Positions 8,121 to 16,107 of a DNA stretch of 50,451 nucleotides are shown piece by piece. Position 1 is the stretch's first letter, and each line of letters opens with the position of its first letter. Under the pieces are notes generated by a model. That model was not told the origin of the DNA. It ran no database searches and saw only the letters and a list, made by a program, of their open reading frames with translations. Origin of the DNA: Candidatus Zixiibacteriota bacterium (GTDB taxonomy: Bacteria > Zixibacteria > MSB-5A5 > GN15 > FEB-12); NCBI GenBank assembly GCA_028715215.1, contig JAQUSF010000009.1:1-50451 (forward strand). Direction: 5' to 3'. Made by a program: the position numbers and the translations under genes.

Positions 8121-10076
8121 ATGTCGAAGGAGCAACAGTCACCGCACCCTTCAGAGCCCGGCAAAGGAGCATCACCGAACGACGTCTACGAAAATTACCA
8201 GCTCCCTGTCGAAGGCTTTAAAGGTACCGCGGAGGAGGTCGAGCGCCAGTGGTATAATAAATGCTACCTGGGCCGCGGCGACACAATTAAACAGCTGACC
8301 TGGCGGGCCATCATCATGGGGTCGGTGCTGGGTGGAATCCTTTCGCTGACCAACATCTACATTGGCCTCAAAGCCGGTTGGGGTTTCGGAGTGGCCATCA
8401 CCGCCTGTATTCTCTCTTATGCCATCTGGACCAGTTTATACAAGATGAAACTTGCCAGGACCCAGATGACAATTCTGGAAAACAACTGTATGCAATCCAC
8501 CGCCAGCTCCGCGGGTTATTCGACCGGCGGCACCCTGGTTTCAGCTTTTGCCGCCTACATCCTGCTTAACAATCAAACCCTTCCCTTCTCACTCATGCTG
8601 CTTTGGGTTTTCTTTATCGCTGTTCTCGGGGTAACTATGGCGGTGCCCATGAAGCGACAAATGATTAATATCGAACAACTCCGTTTCCCCAGCGGGATTG
8701 CCGCCGCCGAGACGCTAAAGGCGCTTCATGCTACCGGTGAGAAGGGGATGCGGGCGGCCCGGGCACTGGGTATCGCCGGGCTTCTGGCTATAATTAGCGC
8801 CTTTTTGACTGATGGTCTCAGACTTCTGAGTACCCGCCTGGAATCGTTCCAGATATCTTCCCTGGTTGCCCGCTTCAACACCGCCGCCTTCGGTGAGTTG
8901 TGGGTGGGCCGAACAGTTACGTTTGCCTGGGATCCCATTTTCATCGCCGCCGGGATGTTCGTTGGTATGCGGGTGGCTACTAGTATGTTTGTGGGCTCGA
9001 TACTCTGCTGGATGGTCTTCGTCCCCTGGTTGCAGGCTTATGTCCCGGAAGCAAGCGGGCAGGCGGGTTTCCGCGCCCTGGTCCAGTGGACTCTCTGGGG
9101 CGGGACAGCCTGTATGGTCACTTCGGGTATCCTTTCGGTCTTCTTCCAGTGGAAAAGCGCCATGCGTGCGTTTAGGGGACTGGGAGAAATGTTCATGAAA
9201 AAAAGTGCCAAGAAACATGATGAAATGAATGCCATCGAGACGCCGGGTTCATGGTTCATAATCGGGCAGGTGGTTTCGTTAATCGCCCTGGCTATCCTGG
9301 CTCACGTCTCCTTCGATATGCCCTACTGGCAGAGTTTCATCGCCGTGATTATGAGTTTTGCCCTGGCTCTGGTGGCCTGCCGGGTAACCGGTGAAACCGA
9401 CACGACACCGGTGGGAGCCATGGGTAAAATCACCCAGCTCACTTTCGGCGCCCTCTCCCCCGGTAACATGAATGTGAACCTGATGGCGGCCAATATCACG
9501 GCCGGGGCGGCGACTTCCTCGGCCGACCTGCTCACCGACCTGAAAAGCGGGTATCTCCTCGGCGCCAATCCGCGTAAACAGTTTATAGCCCAGTTCTCCG
9601 GTATCTTTATCGGAACCATAATAACGGTTTCGGCTTTCAGTGTACTTGTTCCCGATGCCAGTGTTCTCGGAACGGACCAATTTCCCGCCCCGGCGGCCCA
9701 GACCTGGAAGGGTGTCGCCGAAGCCATGGCAACCGGGCTCAGCACGATGCACCCCGTAAAGGTATGGAGTATCGTTATTGGCGGTCTCATCGGCATTATC
9801 CTGCCGATTCTCTCCCGGTTGTTTCCCAAGAAACAAAACTGGATTCCTTCCGCAGCCGGCATCGGGCTGGCCTGGGTTTTCCAGTGGTTTTACGGTTTTC
9901 TTTTCTTTATTGGCGCTATAATCGGTTATGCCTGGCAAAAGAGGAAACCGAAACACTGCGAGGAATATCTGTTCCCGGTTGCGTCCGGCATCGTCGCCGG
10001 CGGTGCGCTCATGGGTGTGGTCCTGGTTTTCTGGGAAAACGGTGCGGAGATTATCAAACAATTTTTCTCACGATAA
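8121..10076 (+). CDS. OPT-family oligopeptide transporter
   Basis: The product has about 651 residues and roughly 14-16 hydrophobic segments. OPT-type signatures are visible: SLTNIYIGLKAGWG near residue 75, then ENNCMQSTASSAGYSTGG near 120, and a conserved KRQMINIEQLRFPSG stretch. The family imports oligopeptides or metal-chelate substrates through the inner membrane, driven by the proton gradient. The start was placed at the ATG at 8121 because AAGGAG (8106-8111) sits nine bases before it; a longer frame from 8061 would run through the leader hairpin. The gene is monocistronic, with a strong terminator at 10131. The substrate cannot be predicted; its only plus-strand company in the window is the aspartase. 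Confidence 0.93.
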   Translation: MSKEQQSPHPSEPGKGASPNDVYENYQLPVEGFKGTAEEVERQWYNKCYLGRGDTIKQLTWRAIIMGSVLGGILSLTNIYIGLKAGWGFGVAITACILSYAIWTSLYKMKLARTQMTILENNCMQSTASSAGYSTGGTLVSAFAAYILLNNQTLPFSLMLLWVFFIAVLGVTMAVPMKRQMINIEQLRFPSGIAAAETLKALHATGEKGMRAARALGIAGLLAIISAFLTDGLRLLSTRLESFQISSLVARFNTAAFGELWVGRTVTFAWDPIFIAAGMFVGMRVATSMFVGSILCWMVFVPWLQAYVPEASGQAGFRALVQWTLWGGTACMVTSGILSVFFQWKSAMRAFRGLGEMFMKKSAKKHDEMNAIETPGSWFIIGQVVSLIALAILAHVSFDMPYWQSFIAVIMSFALALVACRVTGETDTTPVGAMGKITQLTFGALSPGNMNVNLMAANITAGAATSSADLLTDLKSGYLLGANPRKQFIAQFSGIFIGTIITVSAFSVLVPDASVLGTDQFPAPAAQTWKGVAEAMATGLSTMHPVKVWSIVIGGLIGIILPILSRLFPKKQNWIPSAAGIGLAWVFQWFYGFLFFIGAIIGYAWQKRKPKHCEEYLFPVASGIVAGGALMGVVLVFWENGAEIIKQFFSR

Positions 10077-10130
10077 ATTTTGGAGCGCTACCGTATTCTT
10101 ATCAATATAAACATTGATGGTAAATGACAG

Positions 10131-10165
10131 GGCGGAATCTTTTATAAGGTTCCGCCAGTTTTTTT
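10131..10165 (+). terminator. intrinsic terminator after the OPT gene
   Basis: GGCGGAA (10131-10137) pairs with TTCCGCC (10150-10156), followed within two bases by seven T residues. It lies 55 bases after the OPT stop. Confidence 0.85.
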
Positions 10166-10311
10166 AGATAAGGTTACATTCCCGGTCAGAAACATTAAAG
10201 AAAAGAGCGACCATGTCCCGCCGTTCGGGTATATTATTTATTTACGTTATCCGCAAGAATAGGCTTCCTGACGGCGAATAAAACACCCGCGCCTATACGC
10301 CAAGCGCCAAT

Positions 10312-10343
10312 AAAAAAACCACTTTTTTTAAAGTGGTTTTTTA
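10312..10343 (-). terminator. bidirectional terminator after ybjQ
   Basis: An A-run, AAACCACTTT, a short T loop, AAAGTGGTTT and a T-run form a stem that has a U-tract in either direction. It sits 23 bases beyond the YbjQ stop on the minus strand and also backs up the OPT terminator on the plus strand. Confidence 0.8.
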
Positions 10344-10365
10344 AATAAAATATGGCGACTATGAA

Positions 10366-10686
10366 TTAAACATCTTCGACGATGACGGCGGTGCCGTAAA
10401 CCAGTAATTCGGCGGCTCCTTTCATCATCTCGGAGGTCGAGAAACGAGTCATAATGATGGCATTGGCGCCCATGTCCTCGGCTTCCTTCACCATCCGGTC
10501 CAGCGATTGTTCGCGTGATTCGGCCAGCATCTTGGTGTACTCGACAATCTCACCGCCGATGATACTGCGAAACATGGCACCGATATCCCGTCCAATATGG
10601 CGGGCGCGGATGGTGTTGCCCCGAACCAGCCCCAGGGTTTTGACGACCCGTTTACCGGCAATATTTTCAGACGTCGTTATTATCAC
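10366..10686 (-). CDS. YbjQ/UPF0145 family protein
   Basis: This 106-residue protein matches the YbjQ (DUF74) pattern along its whole length: TLGLVRGNTIRARHIGRDI near the start, a central SREQSLDRMVKEAEDMGANAI helix and a C-terminal ELLVYGTAVIV strand. The family forms small ring-like oligomers of unknown function. It starts with GTG, whose bases overlap the stop of the anti-sigma-like gene (GTGA), behind a good GGGAGGT ribosome site, so it is translationally coupled to that gene. The coupling suggests that it acts with, or is produced in response to, the sigma/anti-sigma pair. A terminator follows. Confidence 0.9.
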   Translation of the reverse strand: MIITTSENIAGKRVVKTLGLVRGNTIRARHIGRDIGAMFRSIIGGEIVEYTKMLAESREQSLDRMVKEAEDMGANAIIMTRFSTSEMMKGAAELLVYGTAVIVEDV

Positions 10687-11126
10687 CTGTTTACCTCCCG
10701 GTAACGTTCACGGTTGTAGGCGAACAGCCGCTCTCTGACATACGATACCAGCAGTACGATGGCACCGATGATAAGAGCCGCCAGGCCAGCTTTGACCCAC
10801 AGAGAAACGCCGGGGTCAGTATAGATTTCATATAAAGCGCTAAAGGCTCCAAAACACAACAAAATAATTGCCCCGAGGGACATGAAAATCCAGCCGAAAC
10901 CCCGCTCCAGCTTGCGGTACAGGGACTGCCAGTAATTTTCCCAGACTTCCTCGGGAAGGTCGGCGTAAGTCATAAGACCGGTAACCTCCTTCAATTTTTT
11001 GAATTCCTCCAGCTCCCTCCTGAGCTCCGGATCAGTCACCAGGGCGGTTTCAAACGCCCGGCGTTCATCATCGGATAACTCACCATCAACGTACCCTGCC
11101 AACAGTTCGTGTAGGTGCTTATCCAT
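10683..11126 (-). CDS. anti-sigma-factor-like membrane protein
   Basis: The 147-residue protein begins HLHELLAGYVDGELSDDERRAFE, the typical helix pair of anti-sigma factors of the zf-HC2 type, and ends with two transmembrane helices (about 78-98 and 110-130) and a basic tail. The usual zinc ligands are not visible: there are histidines at positions 4 and 6, but no Cys-x-x-Cys pair, and the only cysteine lies in a membrane helix. It should bind the sigma factor encoded just upstream (8-bp overlap) and hold it at the membrane without zinc. Assignment rests on helix pattern and gene position. Confidence 0.75.
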   Translation of the reverse strand: MDKHLHELLAGYVDGELSDDERRAFETALVTDPELRRELEEFKKLKEVTGLMTYADLPEEVWENYWQSLYRKLERGFGWIFMSLGAIILLCFGAFSALYEIYTDPGVSLWVKAGLAALIIGAIVLLVSYVRERLFAYNRERYREVNR

Positions 11127-11670
11127 TATTCCGCTCCATCAGTTTTGCAAGTTTCTTCCGGGCATAATAAAGCCGCGACATCACGGTCCCCCTGGGGATA
11201 TCAAGGATCGACGCGATTTCATCATAAGACATGCCCCGGAAATGTTGTAATGTTATTATCTCCCGGTCTTCAAACGGGAGTTCCAGAAGGGCTCGGCACA
11301 AACAGGCCACCGTTTCCGAACGGATAAGTTCCTGTTCGGGATTGCGCGGGTCCACCAGCAGATAAGCGTTGTCATCGACATCCACCATCCGGCGGGCATA
11401 AAGCGAACGTCGCTTCAGCCAGGTCCGGCAGAGGTTGGTGATAATACGGTTAAACCAGGGTAAAAACGGCTGGTTTTCGTCATAAGTCCCGGCCGAGCGG
11501 TACACGCGAAGAAACGCTTCCTGGGAAATATCATAGGCGTCATCCTTGTTGCCCACCAGCCCCAGGGCAATCTGGTAAGCCAGCTTTTTGTGTCTTTCGA
11601 CCAGTCGGCCCAGAGCCTGCTTGTTGCCGGTTTTAATATTCATCACCAGGCTTATATCCGTTTCCATCAT
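11119..11670 (-). CDS. ECF-type RNA polymerase sigma factor
   Basis: Region 2 (VERHKKLAYQIALGLVGNKDDAYD followed by ISQEAFLRVYR) and region 4 (LPFEDREIITLQHF, MSYDEIASILDIPRGTVMSRL) are both clear, with a short linker, as in group IV sigma factors. The frame stays open to a TTG at 11703, but ATG-ATG at 11670 has AAGGA seven bases ahead, so that start was used (183 residues). An internal ATG at 11694 is the other option. The 3' end overlaps the anti-sigma-like gene by eight bases. It probably directs its own operon under an envelope or cytoplasmic stress signal; no promoter could be identified. Confidence 0.93.
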   Translation of the reverse strand: MMETDISLVMNIKTGNKQALGRLVERHKKLAYQIALGLVGNKDDAYDISQEAFLRVYRSAGTYDENQPFLPWFNRIITNLCRTWLKRRSLYARRMVDVDDNAYLLVDPRNPEQELIRSETVACLCRALLELPFEDREIITLQHFRGMSYDEIASILDIPRGTVMSRLYYARKKLAKLMERNNG

Positions 11671-11882
11671 TTCAGTATCCTTCTTGGTAACCATACTTGT
11701 CAAACCGTGGAATATTCAAAAATAAATATAAAATTCCTGTCTGTTCCGGATAACCGGAGGTGGCAATGTAAGTTGTTTTATTACAGTATATTATAAATTT
11801 TAAAAGGGTTGGGAAAGGAAAAAATTAAAAAACCTGATGGAATCGCTGTCTGATTTCATATAGCGAAAAGTTAAGATAGGTA

Positions 11883-11900
11883 AGGAGCCTCGCGGCTCCT
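11883..11900. repeat. perfect GC-rich hairpin
   Basis: AGGAGCC (11883-11889) and GGCTCCT (11894-11900) pair across a TCGC loop. No T-run follows on either strand, so this is not a typical terminator. Confidence 0.55.
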
Positions 11901-11958
11901 GACAAATTTATTCTAAATAATATAATTGGACAGTAAAATTAGATTTTTTACCTGGCAG

Positions 11959-12022
11959 ATGTCCACATTTTCCAAGCGCCGGGGCACTTGTGGACTATCT
12001 CTTGCAACCAAACAGTGGACAT
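11959..12022. promoter_or_regulatory. three-part complementary structure
   Basis: ATGTCCACA (11959-11967) can pair with TGTGGAC (11989-11995) or, over a longer distance, with GTGGACAT (12015-12022). The two pairings exclude one another. This is the geometry of a switching RNA or of repeated operator half-sites, but the function is unknown. Confidence 0.35.
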
Positions 12023-12115
12023 GCACCGCTCACAAAATTTCCTAACCTGCGCAGACTACCCATCTGCAAGCCACTGGTCTGTTTATTTAACAAGGGAATA
12101 TTTTTAGAAAAAATA

Positions 12116-12210
12116 TGGCGGAGAGGCAGGGATTCGAACCCTGGGTAGAGCTTTAAGACCCTACAATGGATTAGCAATCCACCGCCTTCAGCCAACTCGG
12201 CCACCTCTCC
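12116..12210 (-). tRNA. tRNA-Ser (GCU anticodon)
   Basis: On the minus strand the acceptor stem pairs GGAGAGG (12210-12204) with CCTCTCC (12126-12120). The D-arm contains GGCCGAGTTGG, the anticodon loop is TTGCTAA with anticodon GCT, there is a long variable arm as expected for class II serine tRNAs, and the T-arm has GGTTCGAATCC. The discriminator G is followed by CCA in the DNA, so the 3' CCA is encoded. Without CCA the gene spans 12119-12210. It lies just downstream of the FapA gene. Confidence 0.97.
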
Positions 12211-12218
12211 GTCGATAA

Positions 12219-12236
12219 ATTGCCTTAAACGGCAAT
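12219..12236 (-). terminator. hairpin between fapA and tRNA-Ser
   Basis: ATTGCC and GGCAAT form a 6-bp stem with a 6-base loop, followed on the minus strand by a short TTTAT. It may be a weak terminator of the motility locus or a boundary for processing of the tRNA 5' leader. Confidence 0.4.
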
Positions 12237-12286
12237 AATATATTTTCCAGGATTGAATTATTCAAGGTTTTTTTAATAAAAAAAGG

Positions 12287-13693
12287 CTATTCCTTGAATT
12301 CCGATATGAGAATCTGGTTCCCCTCCAGAATCAGTTTACAGCACTGCTTTTCCTCGTTGATATCGCGATAAACGATGCCAAATTGGACCCGGACACCGGG
12401 ATATATAATCTTCTCAGCTATAATCCGGGTATCTTTGAATTTTTTTAATTCCTCCTCGATTTCAGCTTTGGTCTTCAACAGGCTTTCGCGGTTAGCCGGA
12501 AGTTCTTGCTGGAATGTCTCGAATTGTCTGAGTATTTTTTCTTTATCGGGAGTCAGTTTTTTATCAATTTGAAGCCGGTACAAAGCCACCATGGCATCTT
12601 TAATGCGCTTTTCATCGTTAACCAGGCGTTCCAGTTCGGCGGTGGTGGCATGGTACTTTCTTATAAGTTGAGGGTCCAGCAGGACATTAAGAATCGTAGC
12701 GGTACCTGCTTTGGTCCCCAGTTCCGAGGCTCTGATTTCCTTGCCGGCCCTGATTTCGCCGCCGATAATCTTGCTCTTTTTACCTTTCACCAGCACTCGT
12801 TCCCTGGCCAGCAGTTTGGAATTGACAATTTCTCCACCCACATAAATATTGGTACCGATAATTTTCTGTCCCTCGACATATTTCAGCGAAACATCTCCCC
12901 CGGCTTTCATCATGCCTTCGCCTTTGCCGAAGAAGCCGCCCTTGACCATGATGTTTCCCTTAACTTCGATATCACAGTCTTCAACATTTCCTATCACTTC
13001 AAGGTCACCGTCCATCTTGACCGAAAAGCCGGCTTTGATATCGCCGTTCACTCGAACCGAACCTTTACAATCAATATTGCCGACATTAAAATCGACATCG
13101 CTGTTGATGACGGTCAACTGGTTTACGGATACCTTATTATAAAGAAACAGGATCGACCCGCCGGTGGTGGCCAATAGTTTCAGACCATCTTCCGATACCC
13201 GGGTATTGGCGCCGCTATTGAAGGGGAAATCACGACCGTCGAGACCCTTCAATTCCTTGCCCTTGACCGTCATACCCGGTAACCCTGGTTGGGGCGGAAT
13301 TTTAGTGACCAGGACAGTATCTTTCTCGACACTCTGGATAAAATTTATATTTTTATAGTCGATGCGGCCGTCCGCGTCTTCGGTAGGTGTCCATTTCGCC
13401 ATCGTGTTGAAATGGTAGACAAATTTGGAATCCTCTCCCCGCTGGGGCTTCTTACCGGTGGCAATTATCACCGGGTTATTAAAATCTTGTTCATTAACGC
13501 ACTTTTCAACGACCGCCCGGTCAAGACCGAAAACCACGCCTGTATTATTAATTTCAGCCATCACCTCCTCAACCGTAATAGGGCTATCTTCGAGAGGGGG
13601 CTTAAAAAGAATCAGGCTAGCCGTCATGGAATCGCTGGTGACCGTAATCCTGACACGTTTACGGCTGGAAGTTGTGGTTTCACTGGTCGTCAT
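12287..13693 (-). CDS. FapA-family (DUF342) polymer-forming protein
   Basis: This 468-residue protein has the DUF342 plan: an N-terminal region (about 1-170), a central right-handed beta-helix of short repeats (about 180-330, for example GSVRVNGDIKAGFSVKMDG, then GGDVSLKYVEGQKI) and a C-terminal coiled coil (about 350-420) ending in a small beta domain. FapA proteins in Vibrio and other bacteria have been tied to regulation of sugar-system components and to cell-surface or chemotaxis contexts; the general activity is unclear. Here the gene starts 12 bases after a CheY-like receiver and closes the motility locus, suggesting that the receiver output and this scaffold work together. Confidence 0.85.
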   Translation of the reverse strand: MTTSETTTSSRKRVRITVTSDSMTASLILFKPPLEDSPITVEEVMAEINNTGVVFGLDRAVVEKCVNEQDFNNPVIIATGKKPQRGEDSKFVYHFNTMAKWTPTEDADGRIDYKNINFIQSVEKDTVLVTKIPPQPGLPGMTVKGKELKGLDGRDFPFNSGANTRVSEDGLKLLATTGGSILFLYNKVSVNQLTVINSDVDFNVGNIDCKGSVRVNGDIKAGFSVKMDGDLEVIGNVEDCDIEVKGNIMVKGGFFGKGEGMMKAGGDVSLKYVEGQKIIGTNIYVGGEIVNSKLLARERVLVKGKKSKIIGGEIRAGKEIRASELGTKAGTATILNVLLDPQLIRKYHATTAELERLVNDEKRIKDAMVALYRLQIDKKLTPDKEKILRQFETFQQELPANRESLLKTKAEIEEELKKFKDTRIIAEKIIYPGVRVQFGIVYRDINEEKQCCKLILEGNQILISEFKE

Positions 13694-13705
13694 GGTGACA
13701 CTCTT

Positions 13706-14107
13706 TTAAACATTTTCCATTTTATTGGCGCCGGATAAAATGCGCCAGTAAGCCCTTTCCACAATCATCGAAACTTCAAAACTTTTAAAAGGTTTGGTGA
13801 TATATTCGTCGGCGCCCAGAAGCAGGGCGTCTTTGACGGTATAAGTATCACCATAGGCAGTCATCATAATCATCCCGATATGGGGGTACTCTTTTTTCAC
13901 AATCTTCAACAGGTCAAAGCCATTCATTTCGGGCATTTTCATGTCTGAAATCACAATATCGATTTTATCACGGTTAAGGATTTCCAGGGCTTTCTGGACA
14001 TTTTCCGCCGTCACCACCTTATAACCATCCCGCTGGAGGATTTTTTCCAGCAGGTTTCGCATCATCAATTCATCATCGACCACCATAATGGTGATGGTAT
14101 TTTTCAT
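13706..14107 (-). CDS. stand-alone CheY-like response regulator
   Basis: A single receiver domain of 133 residues with all key residues: acidic pair D11/D12, phospho-acceptor D55 (ISDMKMPEMNG), switch T83 and K105 in ITKPF. A short C-terminal extension of about 15 residues carries no DNA-binding domain. It starts behind a GGAGAG ribosome site and is followed after 12 bases by the FapA gene. It could be phosphorylated by a kinase encoded elsewhere, because the nearby GAF-HisKA protein has no ATPase domain. Signalling to the flagellar motor or to FapA is an inference. Confidence 0.92.
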   Translation of the reverse strand: MKNTITIMVVDDELMMRNLLEKILQRDGYKVVTAENVQKALEILNRDKIDIVISDMKMPEMNGFDLLKIVKKEYPHIGMIMMTAYGDTYTVKDALLLGADEYITKPFKSFEVSMIVERAYWRILSGANKMENV

Positions 14108-14165
14108 AGTTGCTCTCCGTAATTATTAAAACGATGAACCAACTTATTCATCAATCAGAGGAACA

Positions 14166-14582
14166 TTACCTTAAAAGCGTTTCCGCCATTTCAGCGATAA
14201 AATCTTCAAGCAAAACCGGCTTATACATGACCCGGCAGGCTCCGAGCAGCCCGGCTTCATTGATCAATTTATCGGTGGCATTTCCGGTTATGACCATGAT
14301 AGGCACTTTGGGGGAAACTTTCTTGATAGCATTTAAGGCTTCCAGGCCCGACATTTCGGGCATGATTAAATCCATCGTAATCAGGTCATATTGATTTTCC
14401 CTGACCTTGGCAAGGGCTTCTTCCCCGCTCTGGGCAAGGTCAACACTAAAAACATCGGTCAGGTCGCAAAAATCACGAAAAACTTCCCTTACCCATTTTT
14501 CATCATCAACAATAAGGATCCGGAACGGTTCACCCCTCTGTTTGATTTTACCAAGCAATTTTTCAACACCCCGTAAAGGCAT
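14166..14582 (-). CDS. stand-alone response regulator with N-terminal extension
   Basis: The receiver has the acidic pair in ILIVDDE, acceptor Asp in TMDLIMPEMSG, switch Thr in VITGN and Lys in YKPV, so it should be phosphorylatable. It is preceded by a basic helix (GVEKLLGKIKQRGEPF). The frame is open to a TTG at 14612, but the ATG at 14582 has an AAGGGA ahead of it and was preferred; the ribosome-site spacing is short, so the start is uncertain. It has no output domain. It is one of two single receivers placed between a kinase-like protein and FapA. Confidence 0.85.
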   Translation of the reverse strand: MPLRGVEKLLGKIKQRGEPFRILIVDDEKWVREVFRDFCDLTDVFSVDLAQSGEEALAKVRENQYDLITMDLIMPEMSGLEALNAIKKVSPKVPIMVITGNATDKLINEAGLLGACRVMYKPVLLEDFIAEMAETLLR

Positions 14583-14816
14583 AAGTCCCTTTTTCAATTC
14601 AGTTAACTTCAAACCGGCTATTTAATTAGCACCACAGTAACTATATTGTTTAATCGTCATAAAGAACCCATTTCTTCATACCATATGTTGAATAATATCG
14701 CGGCAGGTCCCGATTAATTTTTTTTCATGCTTATATCGTCATGTAATTCAATGGATTACGGCAAAAACTTTGAATCTTAACCCGTAATTTCAGCTTTTAT
14801 AGAATAGCCTGTGACT

Positions 14817-15176
14817 TTAATCCTTACTTTGAGAAAGAATTTCCATCAGGCGGGAGCATTGATTCAGAATATTCTGTAACTTGAATTCTACATTATCGAC
14901 CTGAGTATCCTCGGAGGGAAGTTCATAGACCATTATTTCTTCATTACGAGCGGCATTTAAAATATATGTCAATTCCTGTACCACTTTAACAGTACCATTG
15001 ACGAGGCGGATGAACTCCGGCTCAAACCTGGTAAGCTTATCGGCGCCGGCATTGGCCTTGGCTTTGGCCAGATAAATAGCCAGGTTTAAAGCCAGGGTCT
15101 TGACTTCCTCATTCAGGGAGTCGACTTCATTTATCATATCCAGGTTCTTTTTACGTTTCCGGGTTATACGGTCCAT
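14817..15176 (-). CDS. small helical protein of unknown function
   Basis: The 119-residue product is predicted almost entirely helical, with a very basic start (RITRKRKKN) and a central helix rich in Ala, Leu and Lys (TLALNLAIYLAKAKANA). A long amphipathic C-terminal helix ends in LMEILSQSKD. No catalytic motif or membrane segment is seen. It lies 43 bases after the GAF-HisKA gene, so the two are probably co-transcribed. It does not resemble an HATPase domain, so it is not the missing part of that kinase; a phosphotransfer or partner role is possible but there is no obvious conserved histidine. I do not recognise the family. Confidence 0.65.
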   Translation of the reverse strand: MDRITRKRKKNLDMINEVDSLNEEVKTLALNLAIYLAKAKANAGADKLTRFEPEFIRLVNGTVKVVQELTYILNAARNEEIMVYELPSEDTQVDNVEFKLQNILNQCSRLMEILSQSKD

Positions 15177-15219
15177 ATCACAACGCCCTTTTATCCATAC
15201 TTGTTTTCTTCGGGCGGAT

Positions 15220-16107
15220 TCATTCCGCCGACGATTTATCCAGATTCAACATCCGGGAGTGATCACTTTCAAGATAGTTTTCCGAGACCAGAGTATTTAT
15301 TTTTAAAAGCTTGTTATTAACCTCGCTGATTTGCATGGCGGCGCTTTCGATTCTTTTAAGACGCGACAGCATCTTTTGATTGAGTATTTCCTTTTCAATA
15401 AACATACACTGGATATTGCCGACAATTACCGCCAGGGGATTATTGATTTCATGGTTGACCGAAGCTGCGAGTTCGACTACGGCTTTCATTTTTTCTTCAG
15501 CCACGATGTTTTTCTGAACTTTCCGCAGGTTATTATGAGCCTCTCTCAAGGCGGCATTCTTGGTTTCAATCTCTTTCTGGTATAACTGGCGTTCGATGGC
15601 GATAGCAAACTGGTCGGCAACAACCGTCATCAGGCGGACATCTTTTTCAATGAAGGCTCTTTCCCGGTAACTGCCAAGGTTAAGAACGCCGAGTATATCT
15701 TCCTCGATAAACATCGGCACCGACATTACCGTGGCGAAGTCAACCGAGGGATCGAAATTAGCTGAGGCGGTTCGTTCCGCCAGAAGGACCGGTTTTTTAT
15801 GGAGCGCGGTCCAGCCGGTCAAACCATCACCCCGGTCAATAGTCAGGAAACTGAGCAGTTCGACTTTATCTTTACAGGTAGCTTTTTCGACCAGTTTCTT
15901 TTTGCCCTTGTCGAAAAGAAAAAGCGTAGCGCCGTCAAAAGGCAAAATTTGGTCAATAAGTTTCAAGACCTCCTCGAAGGTCTCCCCTACCGGAGGTTTA
16001 GCCCGGCAGATTCCGGCAATATCAGCCATCAGACTTATTTTCTGCCAGAAACGGCTGTTGTCTTCGCCGGTTTTTTTTGATGTTTTCCGATTCAATTTAC
16101 CTACCAC
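15220..16107 (-). CDS. GAF-HisKA protein lacking the ATPase domain
   Basis: Residues about 30-175 form a GAF domain (PFDGATLFLFDKGKKKL, then DRGDGLTGWTALHKKPV, MSVPMFIEEDILGVLNL). A coiled-coil linker leads to a dimerisation and phospho-acceptor helix with the H-box VNHEINNPL (His219). The protein ends near residue 295, and no N, G1, F or G2 boxes of an HATPase domain follow in any frame before the next gene. It could receive phosphate in trans, act as a GAF sensor or dimer platform, or work with a separate ATPase subunit. The GTG at 16107 overlaps the upstream gene by 11 bases and has no clear ribosome site; a TTG four codons on is an alternative start. Confidence 0.85.
   Translation of the reverse strand: MVGKLNRKTSKKTGEDNSRFWQKISLMADIAGICRAKPPVGETFEEVLKLIDQILPFDGATLFLFDKGKKKLVEKATCKDKVELLSFLTIDRGDGLTGWTALHKKPVLLAERTASANFDPSVDFATVMSVPMFIEEDILGVLNLGSYRERAFIEKDVRLMTVVADQFAIAIERQLYQKEIETKNAALREAHNNLRKVQKNIVAEEKMKAVVELAASVNHEINNPLAVIVGNIQCMFIEKEILNQKMLSRLKRIESAAMQISEVNNKLLKINTLVSENYLESDHSRMLNLDKSSAE

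Larger units (their letters stand above)
11704..12115. other. 412-bp non-coding region between tRNA-Ser and the sigma gene
   Basis: No convincing gene is visible. The region contains two structured stretches: an AGGAGCC/GGCTCCT hairpin with TCGC loop (11883-11900), and a set of three complementary segments (ATGTCCACA at 11959-11967, TGTGGAC at 11989-11995, GTGGACAT at 12015-12022). It could hold the promoter of the sigma operon or a small RNA transcribed with or after the tRNA. No known RNA family was recognised by eye. Confidence 0.5.

Noticed and set aside
8715-9862. Several long minus-strand frames opposite the OPT gene
   Set aside because: They overlap a clear transporter and have no family pattern; they reflect the high third-position GC of the real gene.
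11671-11703. TTGACA at 11703-11698 as a promoter of the sigma operon
   Set aside because: It lies inside or at the start of the possible coding region, and transcription from it would begin after the preferred start codon.
11995-12204. Minus-strand 69-codon frame over tRNA-Ser
   Set aside because: Most of it is the tRNA gene itself.
12116-12210. tRNA-Ser as an integration site for a mobile element
   Set aside because: No integrase, no direct repeat of the tRNA 3' end and no change of gene content were found nearby.
12255-12290. A/T-rich near-palindromes after fapA, and a similar one near 41060
   Set aside because: T-run and A-run pairs can form weak stems, but they lack GC stems typical of terminators.
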